DNA of 61,515 nucleotides from the NCBI GenBank assembly GCA_052067355.1, contig JBQHQH010000015.1:1-61515 (forward strand), read 5' to 3'. Shown here one piece after another: positions 18,385-25,670 of the stretch. The notes beneath the pieces were generated by a model. It had not been told where the DNA came from. It worked only from the letters and a program-made list of their open reading frames with translations, and did not search any database. Position numbers and translations under genes: made by a program. The first letter of the stretch is position 1. Each line of letters starts with the position of its first letter. Source of the stretch: CABMKH01 sp040797625. GTDB taxonomy: Bacteria > Bacillota > Clostridia > Tissierellales > Tissierellaceae.

Positions 18385-18438
18385 GTTAGAAAAAAGATAT
18401 ATTATAACAAAATGTGACAAATTATAACGTTTTCTAAC
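18385..18438 (+). promoter_or_regulatory. Candidate upstream activator sequence for the sigma-54 promoter
   Basis: GTTAGAAAA (18385-18393) and TTTTCTAAC (18430-18438) are a perfect 9-bp inverted repeat 36 bases apart. Between them ATTATAAC is directly repeated (18401, 18421). They lie 110-165 bases upstream of the -24/-12 element, the usual distance for an enhancer-binding activator. The activator at 25671 is the obvious candidate ligand; that is inference. Apart from these, the terminator and the promoter, the 18269-18619 gap shows nothing else. Confidence 0.5.
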
Positions 18439-18547
18439 AAAACTCAATTATGCTTAAAAGGTGGACGGCTTTATTTTTTGTCTTAAAAATCTTGAATGGA
18501 TTGAAATGACAACGTTTTAATGGTTATTATTGGAAACATAAATACAA

Positions 18548-18564
18548 TTGGCATATTTATTGCA
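18548..18564 (+). promoter_or_regulatory. Sigma-54 (-24/-12) promoter
   Basis: TTGGCA (18548-18553) and TTGCA (18560-18564) match the RpoN consensus TGGCAC-N5-TTGC, with the invariant GG and GC dinucleotides exactly 12 bases apart. It lies 56 bases upstream of the TRAP binding-protein start codon, and the operon ends with a sigma-54 activator gene. Confidence 0.85.
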
Positions 18565-18619
18565 ATGATACTTAAGGGTACTTATACTGTGCCAAAAATA
18601 GAAAATGGAGGGATAATTA

Positions 18620-19636
18620 ATGATTAAAAGAAACATCGCAGTATTACTTATTTTAGTAGTAGTAATTTCAGCATTGACAGGCTGTAGACCTTCTACTAGT
18701 TCAAGTGGTGGTAAAGCAGGCAATAGCGACTCTACTACAATCAGAGTAGGACACGTATTAGCTCCAACTCACCCATATACATTGGGATTAGAAAAATTTG
18801 CAGAATTAGTTGCAGAAAAAACTGATAATAAGGTAAAAGTTGAAGTCTTCCATAGTTCTCAACTTGGAAATGAAAGAGATATGATAGAAGGATTACAACT
18901 TGGAACTTTAGAGATGGCATTAGTATCAACAGCACCACTATCAAGCTTTACAAATGATTTCCTTGTATTTGATTTGCCTTTTATATTTAAGGATACAGAA
19001 AATGCTCGTAAGGTACTCGATAGTGAAATAGGTCAAAAATTGTTAGACGATCTACAAGATCAAGAAATCATAGGACTTGCTTACTGGGAAAATGGATTTA
19101 GAAGTGTAACAAACAACAAGAAACCAATTGAGCATCCATCAGACTTATCTGGATTAAAGATTAGAACTATGGAAAACCCAGTACACATGGAAAGCTTTAA
19201 TATAATGGGAGCTTCTGCTACACCTATGGCATTTGGAGAATTATTTACTGCTTTACAACAAAATACTGTAGACGGTCAAGAAAATCCATTGCCAATTGTT
19301 GAATCATCTAAATACTATGAAGTACAAAAATATCTATCTTTAACTGAACATTTCTATGCACCAGCTCCATTGTTAATAAGCGAAGAATATTTCAACGGTT
19401 TAAGTCCTGAAATTCAAGATGCTATTAAAGAAGCAGCTATTGAAGGAAGAGAATATGAAAGAGGACTAATTGACGAGATGAACGCTAAGCTACTTAAGGA
19501 ATTGGAAGAGAAGGGAATGCAAATAAATGCTCCGGATAAATCTGTATTTGTGGAAGCTGTTCAACCAGTTTATGACAAGTTTTCAAATCAAATACCAGCT
19601 GATTTGATCCAAAGTGTTAGAGACGCACAAAACTAA
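18620..19636 (+). CDS. TRAP transporter solute-binding lipoprotein (DctP family)
   Basis: 338 residues. Lipobox LTGC puts the lipidated cysteine at residue 22. The mature protein is a DctP-type binding protein: IRVGHVLAPTHPYTLGLEKFAELV, then VEVFHSSQLGNERDMIEGLQLGT, and the carboxylate-binding arginine expected in GLKIRTMENPVHMESF. It should bind an organic acid outside the membrane and deliver it to the DctQM permease encoded next. It is the first gene after the sigma-54 promoter. A hairpin follows it, likely keeping the binding protein in excess of the permease. Confidence 0.92.
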   Translation: MIKRNIAVLLILVVVISALTGCRPSTSSSGGKAGNSDSTTIRVGHVLAPTHPYTLGLEKFAELVAEKTDNKVKVEVFHSSQLGNERDMIEGLQLGTLEMALVSTAPLSSFTNDFLVFDLPFIFKDTENARKVLDSEIGQKLLDDLQDQEIIGLAYWENGFRSVTNNKKPIEHPSDLSGLKIRTMENPVHMESFNIMGASATPMAFGELFTALQQNTVDGQENPLPIVESSKYYEVQKYLSLTEHFYAPAPLLISEEYFNGLSPEIQDAIKEAAIEGREYERGLIDEMNAKLLKELEEKGMQINAPDKSVFVEAVQPVYDKFSNQIPADLIQSVRDAQN

Positions 19637-19642
19637 TTAATC

Positions 19643-19684
19643 AGACAACCAGGTAATATTCAATATTTCTTGGTTGTCTAATTT
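19643..19684 (+). terminator. Intercistronic attenuating hairpin
   Basis: AGACAACCA (19643-19651) pairs with TGGTTGTCT (19671-19679), followed by a weak AATTTAT. It sits between the binding-protein gene and the permease genes, as often seen where the first product is needed in excess. Confidence 0.6.
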
Positions 19685-19710
19685 ATAGCAAATTCAGAGG
19701 GAGGAGTTAT

Positions 19711-20199
19711 ATGAATAGAATATTTAAAGGCTTAGATAGATTAGAAGAAGCCATATTATCCGTACTTATGCTAATAATGACAATTGCTATTGTAACTCAA
19801 GTGTTCTCTAGGACTATTTTTAATAATTCATTAGCTTGGACAGAAGAAGTAGCAAGGTTTATATTGGTTTGGATAACTTTTATTGGAGCAAGTTTAGGAG
19901 TAAAGAGAGGAGCTCATATAGGAGTAGAGGCATTTACAATGTTGCTACCTAAAAAAGTAAGTGAACTTATCAAATATCTTGTATTAATCATCTGTATGTT
20001 TTTTACCTTTGCTGTATTTAAAGATAGTATAAGCATTCTTCAAAAACAAATTTCTACAGGACAGGTATCATCTGCTGTTCAAATCCCAATGTGGATTCCA
20101 TATTTAGGAGTAACAGTAGGTACATTTTTAATGACACTTAGATTTATTGAAGCATTTTTAGAGTTATTTAAAAACAGGAAGATAGGAGGCAAGAATTAA
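19711..20199 (+). CDS. TRAP transporter small permease (DctQ family)
   Basis: 162 residues, four membrane helices. FSRTIFNNSLAWTEEVARFILVWITFIGASLGVKRGAHIG is the DctQ core, with the W-E-E and G-A-S-L-G positions typical of the family. It pairs with the large permease, whose ATG shares one base with this stop codon. GGGAGG precedes the start. Confidence 0.92.
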   Translation: MNRIFKGLDRLEEAILSVLMLIMTIAIVTQVFSRTIFNNSLAWTEEVARFILVWITFIGASLGVKRGAHIGVEAFTMLLPKKVSELIKYLVLIICMFFTFAVFKDSISILQKQISTGQVSSAVQIPMWIPYLGVTVGTFLMTLRFIEAFLELFKNRKIGGKN

Positions 20200-21479
20200 T
20201 GAGCACAATATTATTTGTTAGTTTTGTAATAATAATCATGTTAGGAGCTCCTATAGCTATTGGCTTAGGACTGTCATCAATGCTTGCAATATATTTTGGT
20301 ACTAATCTTCCATTAGTTTTAATTCCACAGAGAATGTATGCAGCAGCAGACTCATTTCCATTAATGGCAATACCATTCTTTATGTTAGCTGGAGCTTTGA
20401 TGGAAACAGGAGGTATTTCAAAGAGATTGATTAATTTAGCAGATAAATTAATCGGACATTTAACAGGTGGACTTGCTCTAGTTGGAATACTTACTTGTAT
20501 GTTCTTTGCTGCAATCTCAGGTTCTGGTCCTGCTACAGTAGCAGCAATTGGTTCCATTATGATTCCATCTATGGTTAGGGCAGGATATGATGAATCATTT
20601 TCAGCTGCAGTAATGGCCATAGCAGGTTCTATAGGAATCATTATACCGCCAAGTATACCAATGGTTACATATGGAGTAGTAGGAGGGGCATCCATAGGGG
20701 CAATGTTCCTTGGAGGTTTTGGTGCAGGAATATTAGTTGGTTTGTCCCTTATGATCATGGCATATTACATATCAAAGAAAAATGGATATGGCGGAAGAAA
20801 TGAAAAATTCTCTTTTATAGAGTTCTTGAAAGCATTAAAAGAAGCTTTCTGGGCAATATTGATGCCAATCATAATATTAGGTGGTATATATGGTGGATAC
20901 TTTACACCAACAGAAGCAGCTGCAATAGCAGTAGCATATGGATTTGTAATTGGTTTCTTTGTATATAGAGAACTAAAGCTAAAAGATTTACCAGGTATAT
21001 TTGTAAGCTCTGCTATAAGTACAGCTACAGTAATGCTTATTATAGCAACAGCTCAAGTGTTTGGCTGGATATTGACAAGTGAAAGAGTGCCTGATGCAAT
21101 TGCTCAATCTTTTATTAATATAACAAGTAGTCCAATAGTATTTATGATATTGATCAATCTTTTACTTTTAGTAGTAGGAACTTTTATGGAAACAAATGCT
21201 GCAATAATTATACTAGCTCCTATATTCTTACCTCTAGTAATGGAATTAGGAATAGATCCAATTTTATTTGGAGTTGTCATGGTAGCTAATCTAGCAGTTG
21301 GTATGGTTACCCCGCCATTGGGAGTAAACTTATTTGTCGCCTGTGGAGTGCAAAAGATTACCATTGAGAAGATCAGTAAAGCCGTTTTACCTTTTATAAT
21401 AGTCAATGTATTAGTAATATTTATCCTTTCATTTGTACCAAAGATAATATTATTTTTACCTAGTGTGCTATTAAAGTAG
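20199..21479 (+). CDS. TRAP transporter large permease (DctM family)
   Basis: 426 residues, about 12 helices. PLMAIPFFMLAGALMETGGIS, GSGPATVAAIGSIMIPSM, IIPPSIPMVTYGVVGGAS, YFTPTEAAAIAVAYG and MVTPPLGVNLFVACG are family motifs. It carries out sodium- or proton-coupled import of the organic acid captured by the binding protein. It overlaps dctQ by one base; the LarA-like gene follows 12 bases after its stop. Confidence 0.95.
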   Translation: MSTILFVSFVIIIMLGAPIAIGLGLSSMLAIYFGTNLPLVLIPQRMYAAADSFPLMAIPFFMLAGALMETGGISKRLINLADKLIGHLTGGLALVGILTCMFFAAISGSGPATVAAIGSIMIPSMVRAGYDESFSAAVMAIAGSIGIIIPPSIPMVTYGVVGGASIGAMFLGGFGAGILVGLSLMIMAYYISKKNGYGGRNEKFSFIEFLKALKEAFWAILMPIIILGGIYGGYFTPTEAAAIAVAYGFVIGFFVYRELKLKDLPGIFVSSAISTATVMLIIATAQVFGWILTSERVPDAIAQSFINITSSPIVFMILINLLLLVVGTFMETNAAIIILAPIFLPLVMELGIDPILFGVVMVANLAVGMVTPPLGVNLFVACGVQKITIEKISKAVLPFIIVNVLVIFILSFVPKIILFLPSVLLK

Positions 21480-21491
21480 GGGGGGATATAG

Positions 21492-22751
21492 ATGGAGTTT
21501 GAGAAGAAGATAGACATAGATGACATTAGACTAAATCTTGTAAGTCAAAAATTTAACACTTTTAAAATAGAAGATGTTAGAGATGAAGTATTTAGAGAGT
21601 TGGACAGATTAAATGCAAAAGATTTAATTACCCCAAATATGAAAATAGCTATAACAGCTGGTAGTAGAGGAATATCTAATATTCCCATCATAATGAAAGC
21701 AATTTGTGACTATATTAAAGATGCAGGTGCAGATCCATTTATTGTGCCTTCAATGGGCAGCCATGGTGGAGCTACTGCAGAAGGACAAAGACATGTTTTA
21801 ACTGAGTTAGGCATAACTGAGGAAAGCATGGGATGTCCTATTCTATCTAATATGGATGTTGTTAAATTAGGAGAAACAGACAAAAAAGTTCCTGTTTATA
21901 TGGACAAGAATGCATATTCTGCAGATGGAATAGTTGTAGTAAATAGGATCAAACCACATACTGATTTTAATTCTGACACAGAAAGTGGTCTCTTAAAGAT
22001 GATTGCAGTTGGACTAGGAAATGCAAAAGGATGCGCTACTATGCATTCTTATGGATTGAGGACAAGTATACCAGCAACGGCTAAGGTTTCAATGAAAGCT
22101 GTCAATATAATGTTTGGATTGGGAATAGTTGAAAACTCAAGAGATGAGACATACAAATTGAAAGCATTGTTGCCAGAGGACTTTGAAAGAGAAGAAAAGG
22201 AGCTTCTTAAGGAAGCCAAGGAGATAGTCCCTAAATTACCTACAGATTTTCTCGACTTGCTTATTGTGAAGGAAATGGGAAAGATGATTAGTGGGACTGG
22301 GATGGATACCAAGGTCATTGGCAGAATAAGGATATTGGGAGAAGTAGAGCCTGAAAAACCGGTCATTAAAAAGTTAGTTATACTCAATCTATCAGAGGCT
22401 TCCTACGGAAATGCTTTAGGTGTAGGATTGGCAGATATCACTACTAAAAAACTTGTAGAGAGTATAGATTTTGAAGCTACTTATGCCAATACTATTTCTA
22501 CAACTTTCCTTGAAAGAGGTAAGATACCTATTACTATGCCTACAGATAAAGAGGCTATACAGATTGGACTAAATACCGTAGGTGAATTGGACGCTGAAAC
22601 TGTAAAGGTTGGGATTATAGAAAACACATTAGATCTGCAAAGACTCTATTTATCCGATGCAGTACTTAAGGATATAGATGAGTCAAAGATAGAAGTACTA
22701 AAAAGAGATATAAAATTCTTATTTGATGAAGATGGTAATTTAATAATTTAA
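21492..22751 (+). CDS. LarA-like (DUF2088) protein, putative nickel-pincer racemase/epimerase
   Basis: 419 residues of the lactate-racemase superfamily. AGSRGISNIP, VPSMGSHGGATAEGQ, NRIKPHTDF and SGLLKMIAVGLGNAKG are the conserved N-terminal motifs. H91, H156, K169 and H185 have nearly the same spacing as H108, H174, K184 and H200 of Lactobacillus LarA, which bind or act with the Ni-pincer cofactor. The protein is therefore probably a cofactor-dependent racemase or epimerase rather than a bystander. It follows TRAP genes for a carboxylate, and larE-larB-larC are encoded 14 kb downstream. The substrate is unknown; it belongs to a DUF2088 branch distinct from classical LarA, so lactate should not be assumed. 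Confidence 0.8.
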   Translation: MEFEKKIDIDDIRLNLVSQKFNTFKIEDVRDEVFRELDRLNAKDLITPNMKIAITAGSRGISNIPIIMKAICDYIKDAGADPFIVPSMGSHGGATAEGQRHVLTELGITEESMGCPILSNMDVVKLGETDKKVPVYMDKNAYSADGIVVVNRIKPHTDFNSDTESGLLKMIAVGLGNAKGCATMHSYGLRTSIPATAKVSMKAVNIMFGLGIVENSRDETYKLKALLPEDFEREEKELLKEAKEIVPKLPTDFLDLLIVKEMGKMISGTGMDTKVIGRIRILGEVEPEKPVIKKLVILNLSEASYGNALGVGLADITTKKLVESIDFEATYANTISTTFLERGKIPITMPTDKEAIQIGLNTVGELDAETVKVGIIENTLDLQRLYLSDAVLKDIDESKIEVLKRDIKFLFDEDGNLII

Positions 22752-22763
22752 GAGGTGATAAAA

Positions 22764-23144
22764 ATGAAATTTATGCATACTAAGCTACCTGAGTTTATAA
22801 AAAAACTTACAGTTGCTGCAACAAAACATTTAGGTAATGAGTCTATCGAAATTAAAGGATTAGAAAATTTAAAGACAGCTAAAATGCAATCATTACGTAC
22901 TGGTAGGATCGAAGAGGCTGTTGAGGAATTGGCCTTAGATAAAGATATTGAAAAAGTTGAAGTTACAGTAATGCCTAGGGTACCAGAGACAATGCACACA
23001 GTCATTGTTAAAGGTATTGATAAAGATGGAAATTCTAAGAAAGCAATTCTTGAAATTATAAATATTATACACCCAACAGAAGAAATAGAAACAGGAGATT
23101 GTCTAGAAGTAGAAGATAGAAGACCATCTCTAGGAAAACATTAA
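22764..23144 (+). CDS. Uncharacterised 126-residue protein of the sigma-54 operon
   Basis: I do not recognise this family. It is soluble, without signal peptide or membrane helix. It has an N-terminal helical half (TKLPEFIKKLTVAATKHLG), a central AVEELALDKDIEKVEVTVMPR and an acidic C-terminus (EEIETGDCLEVEDRRPSLGKH) with one cysteine. AAGAGGTG before ATG 22764 decides the start. It begins 12 bases after the LarA-like gene and is followed 17 bases later by another unknown gene, so it is surely co-transcribed. A partner or accessory role for the LarA-like enzyme is a guess from position only. Confidence 0.75.
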   Translation: MKFMHTKLPEFIKKLTVAATKHLGNESIEIKGLENLKTAKMQSLRTGRIEEAVEELALDKDIEKVEVTVMPRVPETMHTVIVKGIDKDGNSKKAILEIINIIHPTEEIETGDCLEVEDRRPSLGKH

Positions 23145-23161
23145 TATAGGAGGAACAAGCT

Positions 23162-24184
23162 ATGGCAACTATCGACATTAGAGTAATTAAGGCAGGAGCA
23201 GGTCCTAAAAATGAGGTACCATTGAACATTGTTTTTATTGATAGAAAAGATATTATTGCAGCTAATATATCTGATGAAGACGCTATTCATGCTGTTGCTA
23301 AAGAAATAAATGGACCAATAGGTATCAATATATTTGATATGGATGCTGTAACTACAACTAGTGATGGCATTATGGTAGAAGGAGCTATTGTAAAAATGGC
23401 TGCAGCAGACATGGGTAAGGTTCATAAAGAGTTTGGTATTCTTGAAATGGAATATATGGAAGTAACAGATGAACTTATTAGAGAAGAACCACATCTATTA
23501 CAATGGAAGGAACTATATAAAGGAAGAAGATTGTTTAGAGGTCCAAATCCTGCTAAAAAATTGATACCAGTTCACAATGTAGTAATGACAGGCAGGGCAG
23601 TAAATAACAATTCTGCTACTGAAATGATGAATGCAGTCAGTATGGAAGAAATACTTCTTCCTATATTGGGACAGTTGGAAATAATGAAAGATGGAAAAAT
23701 AATAATGGGAATTACAGGAGAAATTATCTCTGTTGGAATTGGTATGACAGTAGCAGAAAAATATGGTAGAGTATTCCCTACAAGACAATTTAAAGCAGGA
23801 GAAACTGCTCATGGTTCAGGAGAATATGCTAAAACTCTAAAACAACATATTCCAATTATTGCAGCTTCAAAGGGTGTATTAGCTAAAAACATCTTAAATG
23901 CGTTAAAAGTTGGAATGGTACCAGGACTTCATATAGGTTGTTCACCAGCTGTCTTGGCAGTAGCAAGGGCTTATGGGGCAGAAATTGCCTTTGACAATAT
24001 AAGTGAAAAAGCTATTATAGAATTAGAGAGTATTGGAATAAAGATAGATGACTTAAAGGATTCATTCTTGAAGTTATCTGAAGAAGAGATAATTGAAAAG
24101 GCAGATGAGATAATACCAGGTATTGTGGATCCAGTATTATTTGATTCAACAGAAGTTGTAACGAAGATATCTTTAAATATATAA
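23162..24184 (+). CDS. Uncharacterised 340-residue protein of the sigma-54 operon
   Basis: The largest unknown of the cluster, and I cannot place it in a family. It is soluble. Notable stretches are VKMAAADMGKVHKEFG (~78-92), VHNVVMTGRAVNNNSATEMMN (~137-157), FKAGETAHGSGEYAKTLK (~210-227) and a Gly/Pro-rich loop with the only cysteine (GLHIGCSPAVLAVARAYG, C260). The loop followed by a helix could be a nucleotide or substrate phosphate site; this is speculation. GGAGGAAC precedes the ATG. Spacing to neighbours is 17 and 12 bases. It may be the catalytic protein acting after the LarA-like racemase. Confidence 0.8.
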   Translation: MATIDIRVIKAGAGPKNEVPLNIVFIDRKDIIAANISDEDAIHAVAKEINGPIGINIFDMDAVTTTSDGIMVEGAIVKMAAADMGKVHKEFGILEMEYMEVTDELIREEPHLLQWKELYKGRRLFRGPNPAKKLIPVHNVVMTGRAVNNNSATEMMNAVSMEEILLPILGQLEIMKDGKIIMGITGEIISVGIGMTVAEKYGRVFPTRQFKAGETAHGSGEYAKTLKQHIPIIAASKGVLAKNILNALKVGMVPGLHIGCSPAVLAVARAYGAEIAFDNISEKAIIELESIGIKIDDLKDSFLKLSEEEIIEKADEIIPGIVDPVLFDSTEVVTKISLNI

Positions 24185-24196
24185 AGGATGAGTATT

Positions 24197-24559
24197 ATGG
24201 GTTTAGGTATAATTGTATATGTAGATAAGACAGTAGTAAAGATTAGTGGCTTAAAGGTAACAGGGCTAAAGCCATATGATTTAGAAAAAAAGATAGAAGA
24301 AGTAATTGATAGAAGAGTTAGGATAATAGGAGTCACTGGTGAATCCATTGACATGGATATCTATGGCTTAGATAAAGAAGCTGTATATGAAAATGAAGAA
24401 GGAATTATTGAGGCAATATCCATGACAGAGGGAATCTCGGCTCTAGATGTAATTAGGATTAATAGTGCAGAACAGATTAGAGAAATTGATTATGAGAACA
24501 TCCCAAGGGGGGAATATAGTGGCTGCGCAAAAGAACGATGGTTCAATATTGATAAATAA
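24197..24559 (+). CDS. Uncharacterised 120-residue protein of the sigma-54 operon
   Basis: No family recognised. It opens with a short beta-rich stretch (GLGIIVYVDKTVVKISGLKVTG), then a helix (YDLEKKIEEVIDRRVRI) and another beta segment (IIGVTGESIDMDIYGLD). ATG 24197 is preferred because AAAGGATGAG is at the right distance; an ATG at 24188 touches the SD. Its last 41 bases overlap the next gene in another frame, so translation of the two is likely coupled. Confidence 0.7.
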   Translation: MGLGIIVYVDKTVVKISGLKVTGLKPYDLEKKIEEVIDRRVRIIGVTGESIDMDIYGLDKEAVYENEEGIIEAISMTEGISALDVIRINSAEQIREIDYENIPRGEYSGCAKERWFNIDK

Positions 24560-25091
24560 AGTTGTTATCATTCCTACAGGTAATGAAATATTAAATGGTG
24601 TAGTTATTGATACTAATAGCCCGGCAATAATGCAGATAATATTAGAAAATTATCCTAAATGCCAAGTTACTAGACTGAAACCAGTAATGGACAGAGAGAG
24701 TGAAATCATAGAATTGATAGACCAGTGCATAGATGACTCTAATGAGTTGATTATAATGATTGGAGGATCTGGTGGTGGACATAGGTATGTAGATACACTA
24801 GCTGAAGATTATACTCATAGTGCATTATCAACATATCTAGAGGATTTTAGTGCAAGAGAGATCTATGGCAAGAATGGACACCTCTGGTCTAAGATTATTT
24901 GTGGAAAAAAAGCATCGACTATTGTAATCAATGTACCCGGACCATATGTAGAAGCAACAGCAGCTGCTAAAGCATTGATGAGATGTATGAGAGATAATAC
25001 TCTTGATAGAAGTATTATCTGTGGAAAAGTAGCAGAAGCTGTATTATCTAATTATCCCTTAGGTGGGAGTATTAAATGTGTAGAAAAGTAA
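24519..25091 (+). CDS. MoaB/CinA-like molybdopterin-binding-fold protein, unassigned role
   Basis: 190 residues. IPTGNEILNGVVIDTNSP (~18-35) matches the N-terminal loop of MoaB/MogA/MoeA/CinA proteins, and MIGGSGGGHRYVDTLAED (~80-97) matches their GGTG-type loop. The C-terminal VINVPGPYVEATAAAKALM is like the PG loop of MoeA. The fold assignment is reasonable; a molybdenum role is not shown, since no other molybdopterin gene is near. A GTG start at 24519 is chosen because AAGGGGGG lies directly upstream, inside the preceding gene. The 3' end overlaps the next gene by 16 bases. Confidence 0.65.
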   Translation: MAAQKNDGSILINKVVIIPTGNEILNGVVIDTNSPAIMQIILENYPKCQVTRLKPVMDRESEIIELIDQCIDDSNELIIMIGGSGGGHRYVDTLAEDYTHSALSTYLEDFSAREIYGKNGHLWSKIICGKKASTIVINVPGPYVEATAAAKALMRCMRDNTLDRSIICGKVAEAVLSNYPLGGSIKCVEK

Positions 25092-25666
25092 TCTTTCACT
25101 TTTCTACACATACCTTTGAAGGACATCCTATTATTGGAGCAGGTATTTGTGATATAATTCACGGGAAACAAGTTTTAGATATATCTTCAAGTATAGATAA
25201 TATAAGTCTAAGAGTTAGAGATTTGAATAATTCTTATGAAATAGACTACTTGTTAAAGGAGAAAATAGCCAAGATATTTCCAACTTATGTTCTTGGACTA
25301 GCTCTTAGTATTGAAGTCCCTGATGCCATTGGTCCAACAGGTGGCATCATTGGTAATCCATTTTTTGAAGGGAAAACTGCCAATGGATTAAGTCAGGATA
25401 TAGGAAATGGGTTTAGTGTCATTGCATTACCAGGTGGACCGGGACTTTTAATACAGGGAGATACAGGGATTGCAAAGAATATCTTTACTAATATTGTCAT
25501 TGGAGAAAATAGGTTGATTTCAACGGAAAAGATTGTACGAGAGTTTAAAAATAATGAAATTAACTTAGCTATTATAGTAACAGATGGTACAGGAATTAGA
25601 GAATCAGGGACTATACTATCTTATGATAATGGAAAGATAGAGAAGCTTAAGATAAATGGGTGGTGA
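25076..25666 (+). CDS. Uncharacterised 196-residue protein of the sigma-54 operon
   Basis: I do not recognise it with confidence. Gly-rich motifs dominate: STHTFEGHPIIGAG (10-23), GPTGGIIGNPFFEGK (~105-120), ALPGGPGLLIQGDTG and IIVTDGTGIRESG near the end. STH near the N-terminus followed by a Gly-rich region recalls pyruvoyl-type reductase subunits such as PrdA, which I considered and could not support. It may be that this and the preceding short proteins together form one multisubunit enzyme, since they overlap or nearly touch. AGGTGGGAG precedes the ATG. Confidence 0.7.
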   Translation: MCRKVIFHFSTHTFEGHPIIGAGICDIIHGKQVLDISSSIDNISLRVRDLNNSYEIDYLLKEKIAKIFPTYVLGLALSIEVPDAIGPTGGIIGNPFFEGKTANGLSQDIGNGFSVIALPGGPGLLIQGDTGIAKNIFTNIVIGENRLISTEKIVREFKNNEINLAIIVTDGTGIRESGTILSYDNGKIEKLKINGW

Positions 25667-25670
25667 TATT

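Noticed and set aside
25076..25666. PrdA/PrdD-like proline reductase subunit
   Set aside because: The STH and Gly-rich motifs are suggestive, but there is no cleavage-site cysteine, no PrdB-like selenoprotein and no proline racemase in the operon.
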